From the NCBI GenBank assembly GCA_021778315.1, contig JAJYCQ010000034.1:1-18641 (forward strand): a DNA stretch of 18,641 bases, given 5' to 3'. Position numbers and translations under genes: made by a program. The notes beneath the pieces are model-generated. The model saw only the letters and a program-made list of their open reading frames with translations, was not told the DNA's origin and did not search any database. Shown here piece by piece: positions 14,964-18,641 of the stretch (the stretch's first letter is position 1; every line of letters starts with the position of its first letter). This DNA is from Acidobacteriota bacterium. Its GTDB lineage: Bacteria > Acidobacteriota > Terriglobia > Terriglobales > Acidobacteriaceae.

Positions 14964-15994
14964 AGCGCGCACTGAGTCTGCAGATATCGCGAAGCTCCAC
15001 CCTTCGCAACCTGCTCCGCAACCGTCTCCGCCGTCATGCGTCGCGACACGCCAAGCTTCCCCTCGCAGCAGGCCTGGATCTCCGCAATCACCGCCAGCGC
15101 AATCGCCTCTGCACCATCGCCTCCAAGGTCCAGCCCAACCGGCGCAAACAGCCCGGCACACGCCCGATCCACGCTCCATCCAAGCTTCACCGCCGTCTCA
15201 CTCACCAGCAGCGCACTCCGATGCCGAGCTCCAAGCAGCCCCAGATAACGAGGCCCTCGCACTAGCAACTCTCCCAGCCAAACCCGATCCTGCTCATAGC
15301 TATGCGTCATCACCACCGCAGCATCGCGACCCCCAATCTCCAACTCCGTCAGCCCCTCGAACGACTCCGCAGAAATTACCTTCACCGCCTCCGGAAACCG
15401 TTCCGCACGAGCCCAGTGCGCTCGGCCATCGACCACCGTAACGTCCCACCCGAGCAACGCAGCCATCTGCACCATCGGCTGCGCATCGTCCCCTGCACCG
15501 AAGACGAACAGCCTCTGCGGAGCCGCAATCCACTCCTCAATCCCCGTAACAGCGCCCTCAATAGCAACCTCGCCAACAACCCGCCGCAACGGCCGACCGC
15601 TTTCCGGCAGCGACGTCACAACCCTCCGCTCCTCACCCCGCAGCGAAGCGTCCAGCGCCTCCATCAGCGCCTCGAACTCCGGCGTTGCAGCAGGCTCAAT
15701 CAGCAGGTCCACCGTTCCACCGCAACCCAACCCATACGGAATCTCCGCCGTGTCGTCGAACAGGGTCGAATACCGTTCCACGACAGCTCCCGAACGAGTC
15801 ATCCAGGCAGCCTTGCGCACCACCTCGGCTTCCAGGCACCCACCCGAGATCGACCCCGCATACTCCCCATCCACCCCCACCAGCAACCGCGCCCCCACTC
15901 GCCGGTAGCTCGAACCCTCCACCCGCACCAGCGTCACCAGCGCCGCAGCCTTACCTCGCCGCCAAAGCTCCACGATCTTGCGCCGCTCCCGCAT
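14960..15994 (-). CDS. XdhC/CoxF-family molybdenum cofactor insertion protein
   Basis: A 344-residue protein that binds the sulfurated molybdenum cofactor and delivers it to xanthine dehydrogenase-like enzymes. The N-terminal XdhC domain has YAGSISGGCLEAEV (45-58) and YGLGCGGTVDLLIEP (87-101). The C-terminal Rossmann-like domain has LFVFGAGDDAQPM (162-174), VVDGRAHWA (187-195), VVMTHSYEQD and LGLLGARHRS. It starts 32 nt after cysH and ends in a 4-nt overlap with the MocA-like gene, so the pair is translationally coupled. No molybdoenzyme subunit gene is visible nearby, which is unusual for this pair. Confidence 0.94.
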   Translation of the reverse strand: MRERRKIVELWRRGKAAALVTLVRVEGSSYRRVGARLLVGVDGEYAGSISGGCLEAEVVRKAAWMTRSGAVVERYSTLFDDTAEIPYGLGCGGTVDLLIEPAATPEFEALMEALDASLRGEERRVVTSLPESGRPLRRVVGEVAIEGAVTGIEEWIAAPQRLFVFGAGDDAQPMVQMAALLGWDVTVVDGRAHWARAERFPEAVKVISAESFEGLTELEIGGRDAAVVMTHSYEQDRVWLGELLVRGPRYLGLLGARHRSALLVSETAVKLGWSVDRACAGLFAPVGLDLGGDGAEAIALAVIAEIQACCEGKLGVSRRMTAETVAEQVAKGGASRYLQTQCAL

Positions 15995-16026
15995 GCTCCG
16001 ATCCTACCTCCAACTCAATCGCCAAT

Positions 16027-16731
16027 CTACTGCTTCTCGCTGAAAGTATGAATGCCGCACTCCAGCTTCTTGCCACCCCACCGCCCACTTCGCGCGTCCG
16101 CCCCCACCTCCGGAATCGCGGTGCAAGGCTCACACCCAATGCTCGTATACCCTCGGTCATAGAGCGACAGCCGGGGAATCTGATGCTCCCGCGCATACTC
16201 CTCCACCCGCGCCCAATCCCAATCAGCCAGCACGCTCACCTTCTTCAACATCTTTCCCGTCGGTAACCGGTGATCTTCAATCTTCTTCAGCCCCGCCCGC
16301 GTCGGAGACTGCTCACGGCGCAGCCCCGTGAACCACCATGAGAACGGCTCGAGCGACCGCATCAGCGGCTCAACCTTCCGGATCGCGCAGCACTTCGTCG
16401 GCTCCACAATATGCAGCAACCCAAACTCCCGCTCGTGCTCCTCCAGAGTCGTCTTCGGCAGCGCATTGACGAGGTTCAGTCCCCACTCACGCACCATCCG
16501 GTCGCGATACTCTATCAGCTCAGGAAAGTGGTAGCCCGTCTCAAGAAAAATAACCGGAACCTGCGGCAGGTGTTCGCGTAGCAAATGCAGCACGACCATG
16601 TCCTCCGTCTGAAAGCTGCTCGTCAGGCAAACGCCATTACCTGCGCCCGCCTGCCGTACAACCTCGGCCACTACCTCCTCGGCCGAAAGCACTTCAGGCT
16701 CATCCAACCCTTGCCGCAAAACGTCGTTCAT
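16027..16731 (-). CDS. cysH: Assimilatory adenylyl-sulfate (APS) reductase, CysH family
   Basis: Reduces APS to sulfite and AMP with thioredoxin as electron donor. In 234 residues it shows SSFQTED (38-44, nucleotide loop), TGLRREQS (135-142) and the C-terminal catalytic Cys225 in ECGIH. It has the paired cysteines Cys114-Cys115 and Cys200/Cys203 (CEPC), which bind a [4Fe-4S] cluster. E. coli PAPS reductase lacks these, so the enzyme should use APS rather than PAPS. I chose ATG 16731 because it overlaps the cysN stop as ATGA. The 11-codon upstream extension lies inside cysN. Confidence 0.95.
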   Translation of the reverse strand: MNDVLRQGLDEPEVLSAEEVVAEVVRQAGAGNGVCLTSSFQTEDMVVLHLLREHLPQVPVIFLETGYHFPELIEYRDRMVREWGLNLVNALPKTTLEEHEREFGLLHIVEPTKCCAIRKVEPLMRSLEPFSWWFTGLRREQSPTRAGLKKIEDHRLPTGKMLKKVSVLADWDWARVEEYAREHQIPRLSLYDRGYTSIGCEPCTAIPEVGADARSGRWGGKKLECGIHTFSEKQ

Positions 16732-18386
16732 CGCGTCTCCTCTGGGATAGATGATCCAAGCCAAGCGGCGGCTTCATCCATCGCCTCGAAGTAAGCCTCC
16801 CCCGCAGCCTCTTTCACCGCCGCAATCGTCGCCGCACTCAACTCACCTCGAGCCGAAATCGCCGTCACGTCCGCCAACTGCAGCGCACGAACAGCACCAG
16901 CAAGCGAGCTCTCCGGAATCAGAGCATCATCCACAATCACAGCAGCACGGCCACCGTTCCGCAGTCTCTCCCGCAGAACCAACGCCTCATCCGGCAGTCC
17001 ACGCAGCCACACAAACGCAGGTCCCTTAGCCCGCACCGCACCAGCTTCCTGCTCCGCCGTCGCAGCCAGAATCATCCCAGCGCCAACCGTAGCATTCGTC
17101 ACCGCATCGATCAGAATCAGCGCGCCCATCTCCCGGTTCTCCGCATACGCATCGAAGAACAGAGGAAGACTGGTGTCGAACTCAACCTCGGCAATATCGT
17201 TCATCTGCAAACGCGAGCTCTCGCGATGCTCCGTCGATTGAATATCGACGGCGTAACGAATCTTTCGCACCGTCGCGCGGACGGTCCGCGTCGTATGCTT
17301 CGCCAGGTACGTCTGCCCGGCAACCAGCGGCTGCTCGTGCATCCACACTACCATCGCCCGAAATGCCGTGCTCACCTGCGGAGCCGTCTGAGTCTCGGCG
17401 ACCAGCATCTCTCCGCGGCTAAGGTCAATCTCGTCCTCAAGCTCGACGGTAACGCTGAGCGGAAAACTAGCAACCTGAAGTTCTTCGTCGTACGTAACGA
17501 TTCTCTTCACCGTCGTCACGCGTCCACTGGGCAGCGCTCGCACCCGCATTCCCGGATGCAATTCGCCGCGCTCGACGCGTCCCGCGAACCCTCGAAACTC
17601 CGCATCAGGTCTCACCACCAGCTGCACCGGAAATCGCAACGGCCCAGCCGCAGCCTCCGAGATCGTGAGCGGCACCGTCTCCAGATACTCCAGCAACGAC
17701 GGCCCTTTGTACCACTTCATCGCGGCGCTGCGCTCGACCACGTTGTCGCCCACAAGCGCACTGACCGGGATCACCTCAACGCTCGTCAGCCCAAGCTGCT
17801 TCGTGAGTTCCGTAAACTCAGCACAGATCGCGTCAAACACCTCCGCGCTATAGTCGACGAGATCCATCTTGTTCACCGCTGCAACCACATGCGGAATCCG
17901 CAGCAGGCTCGCAATGTACGTATGGCGTCGCGACTGCGGCAGCAACTGCCCTAGCTTCAGAAACGCCTTTGCATCGATCAGCACGATCGCCACATCTGCA
18001 GTCGACGCACCCGTAGCCATGTTCCGCGTGTACTGCTCATGCCCCGGCGTGTCCGCGATGATGAACTTCCGCTTCGTCGTCGAAAAGTAGCGATACGCCA
18101 CGTCGATCGTAATGCCCTGCTCGCGCTCCGCCTTCAGCCCATCCGTCAACAGCGACAAATCAATCAAGCCGCCCGAGCGATTCACACGGCTCGTGCGAAT
18201 CGACGCAAGCTGGTCCTCATACACGCTCTTCGTGTCATGCAGCAGCCGCCCGATCAACGTGCTCTTGCCATCGTCAACGCTACCCGCCGTAGTAAACCTC
18301 AGCATCTCCTGATCGAGATGAGAGTCAAGAAACGCACGAAAACTCTGCTCGCCTGGAGCCACCGTTACTAAGGGAACTGTACTCAT
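16728..18386 (-). CDS. cysN: Sulfate adenylyltransferase subunit 1 (GTPase), with a degenerate CysC-like tail
   Basis: GTP hydrolysis by CysN drives CysD to make APS from ATP and sulfate. The GTPase motifs are intact: GSVDDGKS (35-42), DTPGHEQY (112-119) and NKMD (172-175). Elongation-factor-like beta domains II and III follow, to about 442. About five residues more than usual sit at IDAKAFLKLGQLLPQSRRH. Residues about 452-545 form an extra domain. Its opening FVWLRGLP and later GRAAVIVDDALI resemble APS kinase (VWLTGL-GAGKST and its aspartate-bearing strand). The P-loop is missing, so kinase activity is not expected. It overlaps the cysD stop by one base (TAATG) and the cysH start by 4 nt. 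Confidence 0.95.
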   Translation of the reverse strand: MSTVPLVTVAPGEQSFRAFLDSHLDQEMLRFTTAGSVDDGKSTLIGRLLHDTKSVYEDQLASIRTSRVNRSGGLIDLSLLTDGLKAEREQGITIDVAYRYFSTTKRKFIIADTPGHEQYTRNMATGASTADVAIVLIDAKAFLKLGQLLPQSRRHTYIASLLRIPHVVAAVNKMDLVDYSAEVFDAICAEFTELTKQLGLTSVEVIPVSALVGDNVVERSAAMKWYKGPSLLEYLETVPLTISEAAAGPLRFPVQLVVRPDAEFRGFAGRVERGELHPGMRVRALPSGRVTTVKRIVTYDEELQVASFPLSVTVELEDEIDLSRGEMLVAETQTAPQVSTAFRAMVVWMHEQPLVAGQTYLAKHTTRTVRATVRKIRYAVDIQSTEHRESSRLQMNDIAEVEFDTSLPLFFDAYAENREMGALILIDAVTNATVGAGMILAATAEQEAGAVRAKGPAFVWLRGLPDEALVLRERLRNGGRAAVIVDDALIPESSLAGAVRALQLADVTAISARGELSAATIAAVKEAAGEAYFEAMDEAAAWLGSSIPEETR

Positions 18387-18641
18387 TAGAAATAGCCCTC
18401 CCGCTTCTTCAACTCCATGGATCCCTCTTCATCGTGATCAATCGCACGGCCCTCGCGTTCACTGCGCCGGAAGCCGATCAACTCTTCGATAATCTCCGGC
18501 AGCGTCTCGGCATCTCTCCGAATCGCGCCCGTGCACGGCACGCATCCCAGAGACCGCATCCGCACCTTCATCTTCTCCGGCTTCTCGCCCGGCAGCAGCC
18601 GCATGCCCTCGTGCACCAGCGTGATCGCTCCGCCTCGAATC
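18386..18641 (-). CDS. cysD: Sulfate adenylyltransferase subunit 2, partial (3' end only)
   Basis: The last 84 codons of CysD are visible; the 5' part lies beyond the right edge. The C-terminus has [21 protein letters not shown] and ending [11 protein letters not shown], all strongly conserved in CysD, the ATP-sulfurylase subunit that forms APS. The open frame reaches the window edge without interruption, so the gene is cut only by the window. The TAA stop overlaps the cysN ATG by one base. Confidence 0.95.
   Translation of the reverse strand, partial: IRGGAITLVHEGMRLLPGEKPEKMKVRMRSLGCVPCTGAIRRDAETLPEIIEELIGFRRSEREGRAIDHDEEGSMELKKREGYF

Noticed and set aside
14964..15179. N-terminal extension of the MocA-like frame
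   Set aside because: Trp/Cys/Gly-rich translation of xdhC DNA in another frame. The conserved domain and the GTGA overlap place the start at 14963.

Overview
The window is a stretch of bacterial chromosome with high G+C. The best guess for the host is an Acidobacteriota of the Terriglobia type (Granulicella, Edaphobacter or Terriglobus-like). This is inferred from the G+C, the style of AlaRS, FabH and RimO, an arylsulfotransferase-like lipoprotein carrying tandem Ig-like 'anchor D' modules, and several short intergenic repeat families. No rRNA or tRNA gene is present to confirm it. The + strand is C-rich almost throughout, whichever way the genes point, so the + strand is probably the lagging strand. 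This bias also produces many long, Arg/His/Pro-rich or Gly/Glu-rich false reading frames opposite real genes.

Layout. 1-481: repeat-filled spacer with a hexanucleotide array and four degenerate short repeats. 482-3874 (-): an isoprenylcysteine-methyltransferase-like membrane protein followed by alaS, which carries unusual in-frame insertions. 4016-4732 (+): a DedA/VTT membrane protein, convergent with a PadR-type regulator (4795-5382, -). 5576-5673 (+): the SRP (4.5S/ffs) RNA, followed by fabH with a TTG start and a strong Shine-Dalgarno site. 7116-9235 (+): a small CPKC protein and rimO, also with in-frame insertions. 9228-9926: a HicAB toxin-antitoxin module with its own candidate promoter and operator, placed between rimO and yacG. 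10314-10643: a small membrane protein. 10722-13886 (-): a 1054-residue lipoprotein with five ~109-residue modules and an arylsulfotransferase-like domain. 13887-14408: AT-richer spacer with a 14-bp inverted repeat. 14409-18641 (-): a tightly packed cluster cysD (cut by the window edge), cysN, cysH, xdhC, mocA.

How the genes work together. CysD/CysN make APS from sulfate and ATP. CysH has the paired cysteines of an Fe-S APS reductase, so it should reduce APS directly and need no APS kinase. In agreement, CysN carries a C-terminal extension that looks like an APS-kinase domain without its P-loop. XdhC and the MocA-like transferase mature and insert molybdenum cofactor for xanthine-dehydrogenase-family enzymes, whose sulfido ligand ties them loosely to sulfur metabolism. 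No molybdoenzyme subunit gene lies in the window.

No wholly new multi-gene system is evident. The most unusual signals are: (1) the degenerate CysC-like tail on CysN; (2) foreign-looking or repeat-derived in-frame insertions in two housekeeping genes, alaS and rimO; (3) a reversal of base skew confined to the near-identical modules of the sulfotransferase gene; (4) the HicAB module with an operator-like palindrome and an overlapping leader ORF.
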